Of a stretch of 64,000 nucleotides of DNA, positions 22,201 through 30,764 are shown in pieces. The notes beneath the pieces are model-generated. The model saw only the letters and a list, made by a program, of their open reading frames with translations. It was not told the DNA's origin and did not search any database. How positions within the stretch are numbered: position 1 is the first letter of the stretch; every line of letters starts with the position of its first letter. This DNA is from Hyalella azteca (lineage: Eukaryota; Arthropoda; Malacostraca; Amphipoda; Hyalellidae): NCBI RefSeq assembly GCF_000764305.2, contig NW_025933329.1, forward strand, positions 129,822 through 193,821. Reading direction: 5' to 3'. The position numbers and the translations under genes are program-made.

Positions 22201-24098
22201 ACGATGCAATGAACCGCGTTGACGATACAATGAACCTCGTTGACGATACAATGAACCTAGCTGACGATGCAATGAACATTGTTGACGATACAATGAACAT
22301 TGTTGACGATGCAATGAACATTGTTGACGATACAATGAACACTGTTGACGATACAATGAACCTCGTTGACGAAACAATGAACCTCGTTGACGATACAATG
22401 AAAAATTTTTTCGTTGCTCAGTCCCCGCGTCAGCGCCGCCGAGGTCGCGTTCCCGACGCAGTGTCGCCGTCGCCGCCGCTGAAGTGCGGTAGCAGTGAAC
22501 CTGACGAGTCACGGTACAGCCGTTCATTGCTGCAGTACTATATTATTTTGTACAGCTTAATTAAAATGTTTTCCTCTTTTACCGCAGCGGTACTACCGCC
22601 GCTTGACCGCTTCATTATTATTTTTTTCACAGCTTTGCGTTATATTTTGCCTCATCTTTGCTCACCGTAGAGCCACAGCTTCGTTACTTTATTATATCGT
22701 TACAATTTACTCATTACCTCGATGCAGCTTTGTTACAGCCGCAACTTTGTTTATCTCACTTCTTTTTTGTTTTCGCTGCTCTTCAAAAATGTTCGTACAG
22801 TATTATTTCATTTATTTAATCTTGATTCACACTATACGTTTGTTCGCAAGTCTTCAGGGAAGAAGTCAAGTGACTTGAGATTGAATGATTTCTTGTCCAT
22901 GGAAAATACTCCATGATAGATTCATTTTTCTGTATTTTTTCCATGATTTTTATTAGCCTTGTAGTTGAATGTTCTCGCGAGGCTGTATGTGCCCCATTAT
23001 TTATATTAGCCTCATAGTTTAACGCTCCCGTGTAGTCTCGCATATTCAAGCTGTAAATACTGAATTGTGCATTGCGCATGTTTGAAATCGCTATTACTTG
23101 ATGTGTAATTAATGCATTCATTCACTAGACACCTGAATATCACTATACCTTGTCTATGTTCATTTTAATAGCGAAGGAGTCTTAAGCGACTCCTTCGATT
23201 CATTATTCAATATCCGTGAATCATTTATACGTTCATCGCCTGCGTAATCAGCTTGCATTCTGAGAATTTCTTACTTCCCTTCACCATTGAGTCATTATTA
23301 TTTTTGCCCCCTACCGTAAACTGGATTTGATTATCCATCTCGAAGTTTCTATGCTAATGAATTTTTTGTTTTGCTATGCATGTTATTTTTTCAACCATTT
23401 GCTACCCTGTTTGTTGTTTTCTACCGTCTCTGTTATTCGTCTGACATTTCACGCAAAGCATGATCGTGGAAAGATGTTTCCTCGATCAGACAGAACAGAC
23501 AGTAGCACAATGTTTTTTTTTTAAATCTTGTTATGAATTTCTCATTAAAGAATCTGTGCAGAGTCGAATATATTCACAATATTTGATGAAAATACTTGTT
23601 TATTTCAAAATTACTCGCTCACTGCATTGAATCTAACTTACTGTTATATTCTATTAGGCCTTCGTGGTTTTACTCTTCTTAATTAGTTTGACTTTTAGGA
23701 TTGCAAATGTGTAGCAACCCTGAGTGGTTTCTTTTGCTGTCTTCATTGTTAAGTGATTACTATAATAAGATATGGCCATATGGGTATAAGTATATAACAC
23801 TTATATGCAAAACTAAAATGTTATGCACATGTGCGGACTTGTTCAAGAATGAGTACTGGAATAGGTCTTCAATAAATGTTAGCTCTATTACAGCACTCAA
23901 GAGGGATGAGGATGAATACGTAGCCTATGTTTCGGTAAACTCGGTTTGCCTGCAGAGTTGTTTAGAGGAAAATGAAATCATCTATCACGATTTGCCCTAA
24001 CAAAGATATTTTGTGTTGCAGTACGACGAACCTTGAAGAATGGCCTGACTGAGGAGGAACGAAAACTTCTCGCTGTCATCGCAGCACAGACACGATGA
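1003..24098 (+). CDS. FHOD: FHOD-family formin, C-terminal part (11 exons; 5' end outside window)
   Basis: Formin of the FHOD class (vertebrate FHOD1/FHOD3, Drosophila Fhos). FHOD proteins bind, cap and bundle actin filaments and organise stress fibres and sarcomeres; they are held inactive by DID-DAD contact and released by Rho/ROCK signalling (family knowledge). The eleven exons described below join in phase into 579 residues plus TGA. Seen in order: the proline-rich end of FH1, the FH2 lasso tryptophan (KLFWNE, ~residue 70), [23 protein letters not shown], the FH2 hallmark GNFLN (~262), [21 protein letters not shown], then a basic [23 protein letters not shown]. Serines and threonine corresponding to the three ROCK targets of human FHOD1 are all present. 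The GBD, DID and coiled-coil parts must lie to the left. Introns carry many arrays and SINEs. Gene identity is secure; one acceptor (exon at 5370) is uncertain. Confidence 0.95.
1996..2093 (+). repeat. 33-bp tandem repeat, ~3 copies
   Basis: Unit GATGTTCTCTAGGTGCAGAA plus GGTACCACTCACA. Shares GTGCAGAAGGTACCA with the larger array that follows and with a single copy at 3424. Confidence 0.85.
2187..2187. other. assembly gap placeholder (single N)
   Basis: A lone N exactly where the GGAC/AGAC microsatellite meets the 30-bp array. Probably a gap of unknown size. Confidence 0.7.
2190..2388 (+). repeat. 30-bp array carrying the FHOD exon acceptor
   Basis: About seven units of TCAATATCCTGCAGGTGCAG plus AAGGTACCAC. 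CCTGCAG|GTGCAGAAGG is identical to the acceptor and first exon bases at 2382-2398. Being a multiple of three, it also opens long frames ([10 protein letters not shown] repeats) that are not genes. Confidence 0.9.
2389..2514 (+). CDS. FHOD: FHOD exon: FH2 lasso/linker
   Basis: 42 codons between CCTGCAG and gtgccg, phase 0 at both ends. Contains [12 protein letters not shown] and [16 protein letters not shown], diagnostic of FHOD formins. The acceptor and first ten exon bases are also the core of the 30-bp array immediately upstream. Confidence 0.93.
2553..2742 (-). mobile_element. tRNA-derived SINE copy, 5'-truncated
   Basis: Contains the intact B box (GGGTTCGATCCCAGCTCTG on the minus strand) and the body GGCCGGGCGGTTAAGC, but the A-box end is missing. 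It begins about 40 bp after the FHOD donor at 2515. Confidence 0.8.
2775..2985. repeat. ~107-bp tandem duplication, ~2 copies
   Basis: AACTAACYAAATTATTACGA through CTACTATGGATCCAATGGAA to ATGAGAACACAG is repeated directly. Confidence 0.85.
3899..4213. repeat. ~158-bp tandem duplication in FHOD intron
   Basis: Two copies beginning CTACAGGAGGTGAGGGTAGA and ending TTGATTGTACATACACATG. Each starts with CTACAG-GAG-GTGAGG, which looks like an acceptor, one codon and a donor. Confidence 0.85.
5370..5528 (+). CDS. FHOD: FHOD exon: FH2, DPKRSN segment
   Basis: 53 codons ending GGC ATC GAG before gtgcgt. Carries [18 protein letters not shown], a conserved FH2 actin-contacting segment. The acceptor is uncertain: CCCAACAG at 5369 is used here, and GGCAACAG nine bases further would also keep phase. 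The upstream pyrimidine tract is poor. Confidence 0.85.
5932..6045 (-). mobile_element. truncated SINE copy with AATAG tail, beside FHOD acceptor
   Basis: Starts with (GAATA)n then GAAGTGTCAGCACTGAAGAA and GCCTGTTGCCGATTCTTGAA, the tail half of the SINE. It ends within a few tens of bases of the FHOD acceptor at 6063. Confidence 0.65.
6064..6249 (+). CDS. FHOD: FHOD exon: FH2 core helices
   Basis: 62 codons from [16 protein letters not shown] to [15 protein letters not shown], phase 0 both sides (CTACAG acceptor, donor gtaact). Matches the FHOD segment that follows GIE. A truncated SINE ends only some tens of bases upstream of the acceptor. Confidence 0.94.
6258..6895. repeat. palindromic ~44-bp array after FHOD exon at 6064
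   Basis: Repeats of AATACAGAGCTCTGTATT (an exact 18-bp palindrome) alternating with CGGTTGTATACAGCTTTATA and CGGTAATACAGGGCTCGGTA. Begins eight bases after the donor and fills over 600 bp. Confidence 0.9.
7366..7620 (+). CDS. FHOD: FHOD exon: FH2 core with GNFLN motif
   Basis: 85 codons, [12 protein letters not shown] to DTTDLYSE, acceptor TATCCCAG, donor gtgcgt. Includes [17 protein letters not shown], the FH2 signature, and [15 protein letters not shown], both typical of FHOD. Confidence 0.96.
7640..7955. repeat. ~36-44 bp AT-rich array after FHOD exon at 7366
   Basis: Units of TATAAGAAGTGGGTATCAAC plus TTTTTATAAATCTTA, starting about 20 bases after the donor. Confidence 0.85.
8085..8428 (+). 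repeat. pyrimidine-rich array carrying acceptor-like CTTACCACCAG|ATT
   Basis: Units of CTTCTTACCACCAGATTTTA plus CTTATTTTTAAATTTTAATT run up to the real acceptor CTTACGACCAG|ATTGG at 8428. Several units keep the CCAG|ATT acceptor form. Confidence 0.75.
8429..8571 (+). CDS. FHOD: FHOD exon: FH2, KVDFEEL segment
   Basis: Starts after CGACCAG with [15 protein letters not shown] and ends at AACTTAA before gtgagt (phase 2). Its last 53 bases plus donor seed a tandem duplication and an 18-bp array in the next intron. Confidence 0.92.
8601..8860 (+). repeat. FHOD exon-end duplication and donor-bearing 18-bp array
   Basis: 8601-8639 repeats exon bases 8519-8557 exactly. After the N come about a dozen units of GTTATGAACATTAGGTGA, each with AG|GTGAGT or AG|GTGAAC, resembling the exon end and donor. 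Confidence 0.85.
8640..8640. other. assembly gap placeholder (single N)
   Basis: A lone N between a duplicated FHOD exon end and an 18-bp array. The true array length is unknown. Confidence 0.7.
9387..9461 (+). CDS. FHOD: FHOD exon: short FH2 exon
   Basis: 75 bases, entry phase 2, exit phase 2 at CACAG before gtgagt. Reads [25 protein letters not shown], aligning with the FHOD stretch that precedes the conserved arginine before FQKF. The acceptor ends in AAAG, which is weak, but it is the only one that keeps phase. Confidence 0.85.
9975..10203 (+). repeat. 119-bp duplication of the FHOD acceptor at 10203
   Basis: GCTTGTCAG|GTTCCAGAAGTTC at 10076-10097 copies the real junction exactly 119 bp downstream; the flanking AACAATAATGTATTGTRTAT and AGCAATATAAYCAATAATWT blocks are duplicated too. 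Confidence 0.85.
10204..10396 (+). CDS. FHOD: FHOD exon: end of FH2, EYRTCRERV segment
   Basis: Begins after TGTCAG with [10 protein letters not shown] and ends MIIE before gtgaga. Contains [18 protein letters not shown] and [11 protein letters not shown], the C-terminal FH2 helix of FHOD proteins. Both edges of this exon are duplicated in the neighbouring introns. Confidence 0.96.
10478..10990 (+). repeat. ~122-bp degenerate tandem copies of the FHOD exon 3' end and donor
   Basis: At least four more copies of ATCGGGAGAGGAATAAGACG then GCAAGATGATTATTGAGGTG, i.e. the exon end, donor and start of intron, with donors at 10519, ~10643, ~10685 and ~10804. Confidence 0.85.
12054..12297. repeat. 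26-bp array around the adapter
   Basis: Units CATAGTTGACTGTCCTCTAC plus AGCCAC, about seven, ending in a small hairpin GTTGACTGACCATAGTCAAC. Contains the artificial junction, so copy number is unreliable. Confidence 0.85.
12076..12113. other. Nextera mate-pair junction adapter (artificial sequence)
   Basis: Exactly the 19-base transposase mosaic end CTGTCTCTTATACACATCT followed by its reverse complement, the 38-bp circularisation junction of Nextera mate-pair libraries. It sits inside a 26-bp tandem array. Not biological; it marks an untrimmed read and a doubtful join. Confidence 0.98.
12786..13543. mobile_element. foldback element with ~220-bp inverted arms
   Basis: The left arm (AGTAGTATAGACAATAGGCC, CATTTTCCATAAACAGCTTA, TCATTTACCCCAAATC...) is matched inverted from about 13310 to 13543 with few differences. 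The central ~300 bp is unrelated and GC-richer. Each arm contains repeated AACCAATTACCT / CATTTACCC modules. In a FHOD intron; no coding capacity seen. Confidence 0.8.
13825..13957 (+). CDS. FHOD: FHOD exon: post-FH2 linker
   Basis: Begins after [27 protein letters not shown], and ends GAT G before gtgaga (phase 1). Charged, low-conservation linker between FH2 and DAD. Phases fit both neighbours. Confidence 0.88.
13993..14221 (-). mobile_element. tRNA-derived SINE copy
   Basis: Reverse-oriented copy. On its own strand it starts GGTGGCCCAGTA and has a clean B box GGGTTCGATCCCAGG; the tail side reads GAAGTGTCAGCG on the plus strand. In the FHOD intron just after the exon at 13825. Confidence 0.8.
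14236..14520 (+). mobile_element. possible second tRNA-like SINE
   Basis: GGTGCGGTGGTACAGCGCAG is followed ~100 bp later by GGGGGTTTGAGTCCCACGC, close to a pol III B box. The body does not match the other SINE family. Identification rests on this box-like pair only. Confidence 0.35.
14552..14706. mobile_element. possible short MITE with imperfect GGGCC-ended inverted repeats
   Basis: GGGCCTATACTTTTAAAA near 14558 is inverted as TTTTGAAAGTATGGCCC near 14700, with partly self-complementary interior. No clear target duplication. Tentative. Confidence 0.4.
15475..15975. repeat. T-rich ~75-85 bp array before FHOD acceptor
   Basis: Six or so units of AATTCTATTTTGTGTATTGA then TTTTCTGTTGTGTTG and AACTTTTTGATTTT, reaching the acceptor at 15979. 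Confidence 0.85.
15980..16156 (+). CDS. FHOD: FHOD exon: DAD basic region, first half
   Basis: Entry phase 1 after TTGTGCAG. Contains [21 protein letters not shown], matching the acidic/hydrophobic DAD core of FHOD1 (SDEIMDLL type), then [11 protein letters not shown]. The exon ends on the first base of the leucine codon before gtgagtg. Confidence 0.92.
16671..16753 (-). mobile_element. truncated SINE copy with AATAG tail
   Basis: AGAATAGAATAGAAGTGCCG followed by GTTGCCGATTCTTGTACTTT: same truncated subfamily as the copy at 5932. In the last FHOD intron. Confidence 0.6.
17000..17225. repeat. ~46-bp tandem repeat
   Basis: Four to five units of TGTTGTGTTAGCGATGTGTA plus AGAAGACCTGCCTTGTATATAA-type sequence in the last FHOD intron. 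Confidence 0.85.
18168..18520. repeat. 21-bp array, GGTTTTGTTACAGGTTATACA type
   Basis: About 16 units. Each carries TTTTGTTACAG|GT, i.e. a pyrimidine tract and an AG|GT. The period of 21 keeps all frames open (GFVTGYT repeat on plus, TCITCNK on minus), so the long ORFs here are artefacts. Confidence 0.9.
18694..18841. repeat. 74-bp exact-length tandem duplication
   Basis: Two copies starting CCCAGTGAAAATTTACAGAC with an internal hairpin GCTTCTG...CAGAAGC. Confidence 0.9.
18842..21902. other. FHOD last intron, middle part
   Basis: Apart from the 218-codon frame at 20326 I see no exon consistent with FHOD. 19800-21700 is noticeably more GC-rich than the flanks and may be old mobile-element sequence. 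Confidence 0.4.
20326..20982 (+). other. unrecognised 218-codon open frame in FHOD intron
   Basis: The longest open frame in the 7.9-kb last FHOD intron that is not made of tandem repeats. I recognise no domain: it has mixed composition, no signal peptide, no obvious membrane helix pattern and no neighbouring transposon ends. It may be a relic of a mobile element or a chance frame in GC-richer DNA. Confidence 0.2.
21903..22400. repeat. 21-bp array, GTTGACGATACAATGAACATT type, ~24 units
   Basis: Period 21 with variants at the last four bases. Reads VDDTMNI/L on plus and FIVSSTM on minus, with no stops on either. No splice-compatible link to FHOD is seen, so it is treated as a minisatellite. 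Confidence 0.9.
23172..23197. other. perfect 10-bp hairpin
   Basis: CGAAGGAGTC, six-base loop TTAAGC, GACTCCTTCG. No poly-T or RNA-gene context. In the last FHOD intron. Confidence 0.5.
24022..24098 (+). CDS. FHOD: FHOD terminal exon: DAD end and stop codon
   Basis: After TGTTGCAG the two bases TA complete the leucine codon left by the exon ending at 16156, giving [20 protein letters not shown] and TGA at 24096-24098. This reproduces the human FHOD1 sequence order RKSLRRTLK. The preceding intron is about 7.9 kb. Confidence 0.94.
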
Positions 24099-25430
24099 AC
24101 TCCACTTTAATCTTTTCAAATACCTATATAATTAAGGGCCAATTGTCTCTCTAACCTGCAGTTGCAGTGAACGGTACCAGTGCGATGGTTGATACATGCC
24201 AGTGCAATGTTGCGGTTGCTGGAATATTTTATTGAAATCAGTGTTAACGGATTCATTTATAATAATCTTCATATCAGCTCATATATTGACAGAGGAAAAT
24301 GTAGCTGTTGGTGAGATATAATCACAGCTGGTGCTATATTTTCAGCCACAATTTTAGCTGGCTGTAGTTGCAAAGCTGTTGGTGCTAAAATTGCCGCTGA
24401 ACGACAGCCGGTGCTACGAGAACGAGTCAACACATAAGCCCGCGAACGTACAGAATGCTCAATAGTTATACAGTTAATCCGTGTTCGTTCAAACCAGCTC
24501 AAGGAAGCAACCTCCGGGGGAAAAAACGCTTTTTCAATGGACTTTTGTTCTCATTTGGAGTATTTTTTGTCGATTTAATATTCCAGTCTACAGTTTGAGA
24601 AACACTAAATTCATTTCAAGAACGTGGAAGATGCCAAATTGGATGCAGATTTTTTCTTTTACTCATACCTCCGCAAGCGTCACCAGTGTGTCCTAAAGAA
24701 GAGGAATGTGTATCTAGTCTAGAATTAAGTATAATGACCCAAGTTTATTGCCAATTGAAGAAAGGAATGATTCACATGTCTCTGAAGCGATGTAATTGTC
24801 TATGTATGCCGGTCTAGACATCTCGCAAGATATTTTTGTGTCGGTATTGACCTCTTATAAATTCATTCAATAATATGCCATCTTATTTTTTCTCATACGA
24901 GACACCTAAAATACGATAGTGAAGAAGTGAATTTTTGTGATCATGCAGGCAGAAAAGAAGTTGAATTAGGCCAATTTGTCAACTACCTATCTAGGTTCTT
25001 GAAATTAAATTAGGACGAAATTCCCTTGACAACGTATATATTCAATTTAGAACTCCTCACAATCAAATGTAATAACAATATTTATATCGTCCACCTGGCT
25101 TTTAGAAAATAGGATCTTCATGAATTTTAACGCTTGATTTAGAAAAAAGTGCTAATATTATTAAATGTTTGGTAAAAAGGGATGAATGAAACCAGTGTTC
25201 ATAATCGGTGATATCAATATCTACAGAAATGGTCACTGCTTTTACTTCTAAATGTTCGAACTTTAGTTGACTCCTGTTGATACAGTTATCGTCACACGAG
25301 ATCACTGATCGACAGAAGTTAGAGATGCAGAAATCACATCTGATTAAAATTCTCTAAGAAACCAATAATCAAGTTACCTCCAAAAGCTTTCACTAAGGAT
25401 TCACAAGAATTACATATCTGAATTACGACA

Positions 25431-25436
25431 AATAAA
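25431..25436 (+). terminator. candidate poly(A) signal AATAAA for FHOD
   Basis: First canonical AATAAA I find after the FHOD stop, about 1.3 kb downstream in AT-rich sequence. ATTAAA variants occur earlier. Weak evidence. Confidence 0.2.
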
Positions 25437-27354
25437 TATTCAGCTTACAGATACGTGATCCAAATCGGGTTATTTCCCCGCAATTAAATTGAAACCATGA
25501 GCATATGTTGCTATAACTTCAAGTTTATACATCATAGTCAGGTTGACATCCCGAATCATGCATGACATTTGCCTCTTATGCATTTTACAAATCATAATCA
25601 GGTTGACATTTGCTCCTAAGCAGTTCCCACGACAGGAAGTCGATAATTCACCGTTGGGCACACGATAGAAGCGACACCGATTTATGTACAACCTTAAGAC
25701 TAGCACTGCCTCCTTCCCAGAGAGACTGTCGCGCGGGGGCTATTGGGTGGGATCAAAGATCTGATAAAGATGACGTGATTCAATAAGTTGCGTGAGGCGA
25801 ACTGAATTGCTTGAGTGAAGACTCCAGATAGGATGACCAAGTTAAATGAATTGGATGAGATACATGAAGATGTTGATATGACGAGAGAAGAGTAAGGAAG
25901 AGCAGTTTCGATTCGAGAAACGTGATAAATAACAGCAAATATTTGTAATGGCAGTATCTCTCGGTTAATTTAAATACCAAGTTTGTTAAATATTGTAACA
26001 AATCTTTTAACTGATGCGTGTGTCGCATATATGCTGGAGAGTTGGATTCAAGTCCGAACTAAACGCTGAACAGTTTACTTCCAATAACAGGTGCAGAATA
26101 GTAATCCAAAAAGCGTAGTAGAACAAAATTAGAGCTTTACAGAAGCTAATTTGATTTTATGAAAAAAGATACGAGCAATAGAATGTATCTGCCATAATAA
26201 TAACAACGATTGGAATGAAGTTGGGGAATCTTTAGTAACACTGAATTTTTATCGAGAAAAATGCTTGCAGGAACGATGCAAATTTAGTATAAAAACAGAG
26301 TACAATTTGATTACAAAGATCAAGAAAACTGGCTTCAAAAAAGTATAGAGAGTAACAACTAGAGATGATGCTCATTATCAATTAAAAAATAAAAAAATAA
26401 CTTGATGAGCGGGGTGAGATGAGATAGAATGAGATATACAAGCGGAGAAAAAGTGAAGTTTTAAATCGCGGCTGGAAAGAACATGTCGCTTTGGGAAGCA
26501 AGCTAGCCAATCCATGACATGGCCTGAACACCTATAGCGAATAGAGTTTGTACACTTACAAGCTAGCCGAGTTCTTCAAAGGATATCATCGGGTTCAGAT
26601 AAGAGGAGAAATAGAAGAATTTAAAGTTCAAACCACTGACAAGGAATTCAGAAAAGTACGATCACGTTCGAAATATAAAACGGAAGAGAACCAAACAGAA
26701 TTAGAGTCATATAGAGTATCACGGAGCAATGCAACGTTATTTTATTAAATTACACCTTCAATCGGGAAATGAAATTAACCTGGAACGTGATTAACTAATT
26801 AGAAATAATAACGTACAAATAAATAGTCAATAGCAGCACTTAGCCCGAAAAAATTCTAATCTTATAAACGAACAGAGAGGGTACTATCATTCGTTTTATA
26901 ATTTGTAGAAAACTTTTTTCAATTGCATAGTACTGTGGCTTGAACTGCTTGTTGATATACGAATCTGGATCATATTCGAGACCAGATAGCGAGGAAATAT
27001 ACAAGAGAATACAAAAGAAAATCGACGATGATAACGAATACAAAATGAATGAGAAAAGAATAGCAAAGAAAATTGCAGAGTTGAGCTTGCGAGGATCGGG
27101 TTTGCAGCGCTGTTCGCGCACTACACTAACTACACACACCAATTAATTACGAATGCAACTCAAATAAAGTGACGACTGCAACGCAACAGTTTAGGCTAGA
27201 GAACTTACCAAGGAAGAACAACTTACGCTACGGTAATTACAATTGGATAGCGCCAATATAATGAATGCGATGAGTCACGGAATGGTCACAGCGTTGCACT
27301 CTCATCTTCAGTACGTACACCGCACCTGTACAATGCACACGTGGCTCTTGAACT

Positions 27355-27490
27355 TGAACATCTGACCAACGTGTCAATTCGTATGCACACCTTGACCAAC
27401 GAGTCAATACGTCTGCAGACCTTGACCAACGCGTCAATACGTCGGCAGACCTTGACCAACGCGTCAATCAGAATGCACACCTTGACCAAC
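27355..27490. repeat. 30-bp tandem repeat, ~4.5 units
   Basis: Unit CTTGACCAACGCGTCAATAC plus GTCTGCAGAC. Intergenic. Confidence 0.88.
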
Positions 27491-30083
27491 TCAAGCAGTA
27501 AATAGACGTACGAGTTCCAAAGCCAAACTCTCACTTCAATTAAAAATCAAGTGCCCAAAAAAAACCATCATTCCAAGACACAAGTTAGGATGCATTGTTA
27601 TCAGCAACGAGATGCTCAACATTCGTAACGATGTAATGTACGCGGTACTTTAGAGATGAGGTTAAAATTACCACTTGCTTCACGAGAGCAATACGAATAC
27701 TGAAGATGTTATTAACATTTATTAATAACGTTCTTAACGTTTTGCGTACGCAGTTCGGTGCTACACTTGATAACAAACACTGCGACTCAAGCCATGTTGC
27801 GCTGACGTGACAAACTCTGCCCTCATGCTGACGTGACAAAGATCGCTCATGAAAATTCGGCTTCGCTTAGATGAATGTGATGCTTAGCGATCATTCAATG
27901 GATGAATGAGTGTTAACATGCAAAATAGGTGGAGGATGATCAAGAGATATTTCACAGCACCGCATTCAATTCAAGTCATTCAATATCGTCCTTCTTTCGT
28001 ACGCCACTTCAACTTAGCACATACAACGCATGTAAAAAATAATATTACAAGTATGTGATACTCGGTACAAGAAATTGCAAACATTTTGTACAAAAATTAG
28101 ACCGGCCGTACAGGCAGAAAATGTAAGTGTGGAGCAGGGTTGGATGATGGCAAGGTCTCGTTAACAGAGTTCTTCAACGTCGTTAAATCACGAAGAAATA
28201 CTAGCGAAAACGTAGTTTCCCGCCTATTACCGGTATTATCAAGATTGCAGTAAAAAAATAAACATAAAATATTAAAACTCAAATGTTCAATATTTAGAGT
28301 CATCAGCCGAAAACCACTTTTCGGTTCCAAACATTCTAACGATCAACTATACTGAAGTCCAGTCAAGAAAGTGGCATCAAGTTACAAAAGTAACAATTAG
28401 TTGCATCAAGTTCAAGGCTAATCAACAAACAATTCGAGTTTCAATATTTCGGGAAACGTTTTCGTCAATCAAAAAGTTTTTCATGTAATGAATTTACAGG
28501 TTAAATTTCATGCTAGTTGAAAAATTTTAATCCATTAAAAACAGCAAGAGCCCAAGCAACAATATCGCGGAGTTACCAATATCAGTTTTTCGTGTAAAGT
28601 TTCGGGTCCTTATAACAAAGCTTAATTTCAACATAAAGAAATCAGATACTAAGAAGATAGGATCAAGTCAATCAAATTTCTGTCAGGCAACGTCTTCCCG
28701 AACTGACCTAAGAATTGATTGGTACCGTCAGCTGTGGTAAGATTGGCCCTTAATTATTACAGTGTCCAGAGTCAGAAAAAATTATCTGTGACCACTGTCC
28801 AGTGGCGTACTAAATTAGTCGATAACTCATCATTTGATGACACTACAGCACAGCAAAACTTTTTTTCTAACTTTGGGTCAATGTTACACTCAAGTGGCAA
28901 TCTTACCCGAGCTGACGGTAGAAGAAATAGGTTCTCCAGCGCTTCAGAGGAAAGTTATCTTAATATTTGAAGAGATCTGGCAATTTTACGACAGATAAAT
29001 TCAACTGATGAGGTGAGACAGGTATTTTCAGTGTAAATAACTAAATAGTAGTTAAGGAAAATCTTTCAAGCCATTCAAGAAACATTCGAAATGAGGGAAT
29101 ATATTTCATGTTCAACCCCAAGTACAGCAAATGTTTAAAATAGTCACGACTGTCCTCAAAGTAATTTTCGTGTAGCGTGATATTTTAGGTGACGTAACTC
29201 CAGATTCACAGCGAGGAAAATTGAAAAAAAACTAAGTTTAATAAAGTGAATTACGTTTACACTTGCACATAAACATGTATCGTAGCCAATGAATTCATAG
29301 TTCATTATATGATAAATTTATTTCGCCATTTTCAGCAGCTCCTGTAAACCATTTTAAAAAAAGTAGTTCCAACAAATTTACTTATGAGATTTGATTGCTC
29401 ATGATCATTGCCAGGTATTAGTTATTGGATCTTGAAGTTTGAAAAAATCCATTTCAATTTTCGTGGGTTGCTTACTTCTTGCACAATCTAGTTCATGAAT
29501 AATAAATATATTTATGAATTTAAAGGTATATGCGCATAGCTGAAATAACTAATTATCTGTAAAAAGAGGCGCTTATAGTTCGAAAATAGTAAGTATGAAC
29601 AGTTTCTTGTCATTGTAAAGTATAGGACTGAATACCGAAATTCAATGTTTCTTTCACGCTGCAGAAATTTAATATGTGCCTTCAGATTTTAGAGAAGATT
29701 TCAACAGAACAATTAATCAAACCCGAGTCAAGTAATGAACGTCAAGACGAACAATAACAATTTCATTGAAGACGTCGATCAAAATTTCTACTACTGAGTC
29801 CATGTGGAGGGCACGCATAGTGATACACAATACAATGGGGCATTTTTGATGAATTCCCAGTAATTGTTTTTAAGTTCAGAGAGCAATGAACGAATGGGAA
29901 TTAAAAAGAAATGGCAAAGTTTCATTCAGAATAGAAAAGCTAAAAAGGAAGAAACGCAATGGAAATATGCAAAAGAGAATGAGAACAGCATAAGGGTGCT
30001 AAAATAAATAACAAGTATTGAAGAAAGCCGAAATAATCAACAAAATACCGTCAATTAAACACAGAACAAACTGAAAATCTTTT

Positions 30084-30505
30084 TCTAAATAACGCCTGTT
30101 GCAGAATGACATATGGAGCATCCAAATAACGCCTGTTGCAGAATGACGTATGGAGCATCCAAATAACGGCTGTTGCAGAATGACGTATGGAGCATCCAAA
30201 TAACGCCTGTTGCAGAATGACATATGGAGCATCCAAATAACGGCTGTTGCAGAATGACGTATGGAGCATCCAAATAACGGCTGTTGCAGAATGACGTATG
30301 GAGCATCCAAATAACGGCTGTTGCAGAATGACATATGGAGCATCCAAATAACGCCTGTTGCAGAATGACATATGGAGCGTCCAAATAACGCCTGTTGTAG
30401 AATGACGTATGGAGCATCCAAATAACGGCTGTTGCAGAATGACGTATGGAGCGTCCAAATAACGCCTGTTGCAGAACGATGTATGGAGCATCCAAATAAC
30501 GCCCG
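30084..30505. repeat. 37-bp array in the 3' flank of UBE2Q, ~11 units
   Basis: Unit AAATAACGCCTGTTGCAGAA plus TGACRTATGGAGCATCC. It begins about 230 bp past the UBE2Q stop, so it may be in the 3' UTR. Since 37 is not a multiple of three, the three long minus-strand frames are the same repeat read in rotating phase. Confidence 0.92.
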
Positions 30506-30732
30506 ATGCAGAATGTTCACAGCATTATAAAAATTAATGTTCAAGGTTGACGAATGTGCGTGCGTTTAACTAACGGCGGTTGAAGGGCAACGAATGAGCG
30601 TCCAATATGACTGTTGAAGGGCTACCATTTGATGATCTCAGGTGAAAAAAAGACGGGAGCCATGCGGACGATAACGAAGTGTGAGTGATGCGATGCAAGG
30701 GCTACGTTTAGGTGACATAACTCCATGGAACA

Positions 30733-30764
30733 TTACCCGTCTTCCTTGGGAGGTGTGAACCATC
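30733..30764 (-). CDS. UBE2Q: UBE2Q exon 8 (terminal micro-exon, stop codon)
   Basis: Only 32 coding bases after TCCACAG: the completed Gly codon, then WFTPPKEDG and TAA (30733-30735). WFTPPKEDG is the invariant C-terminus of UBE2Q proteins, so this tiny exon is well supported. Confidence 0.95.

Larger units (their letters stand above)
24099..30083. other. gene-free stretch between convergent FHOD and UBE2Q
   Basis: AT-rich, only short frames, no recognisable domain or RNA gene. Contains one 30-bp array. FHOD and UBE2Q 3' UTRs presumably occupy its ends. Confidence 0.6.

Noticed and set aside
21816..22670. 284-residue VDDTMN-repeat protein
   Set aside because: Again a 21-bp array; the antisense frame is equally open, so openness is no evidence of coding.
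29999..30544. Three overlapping 136-181-residue minus-strand frames
   Set aside because: The same 37-bp repeat read in rotating phase.
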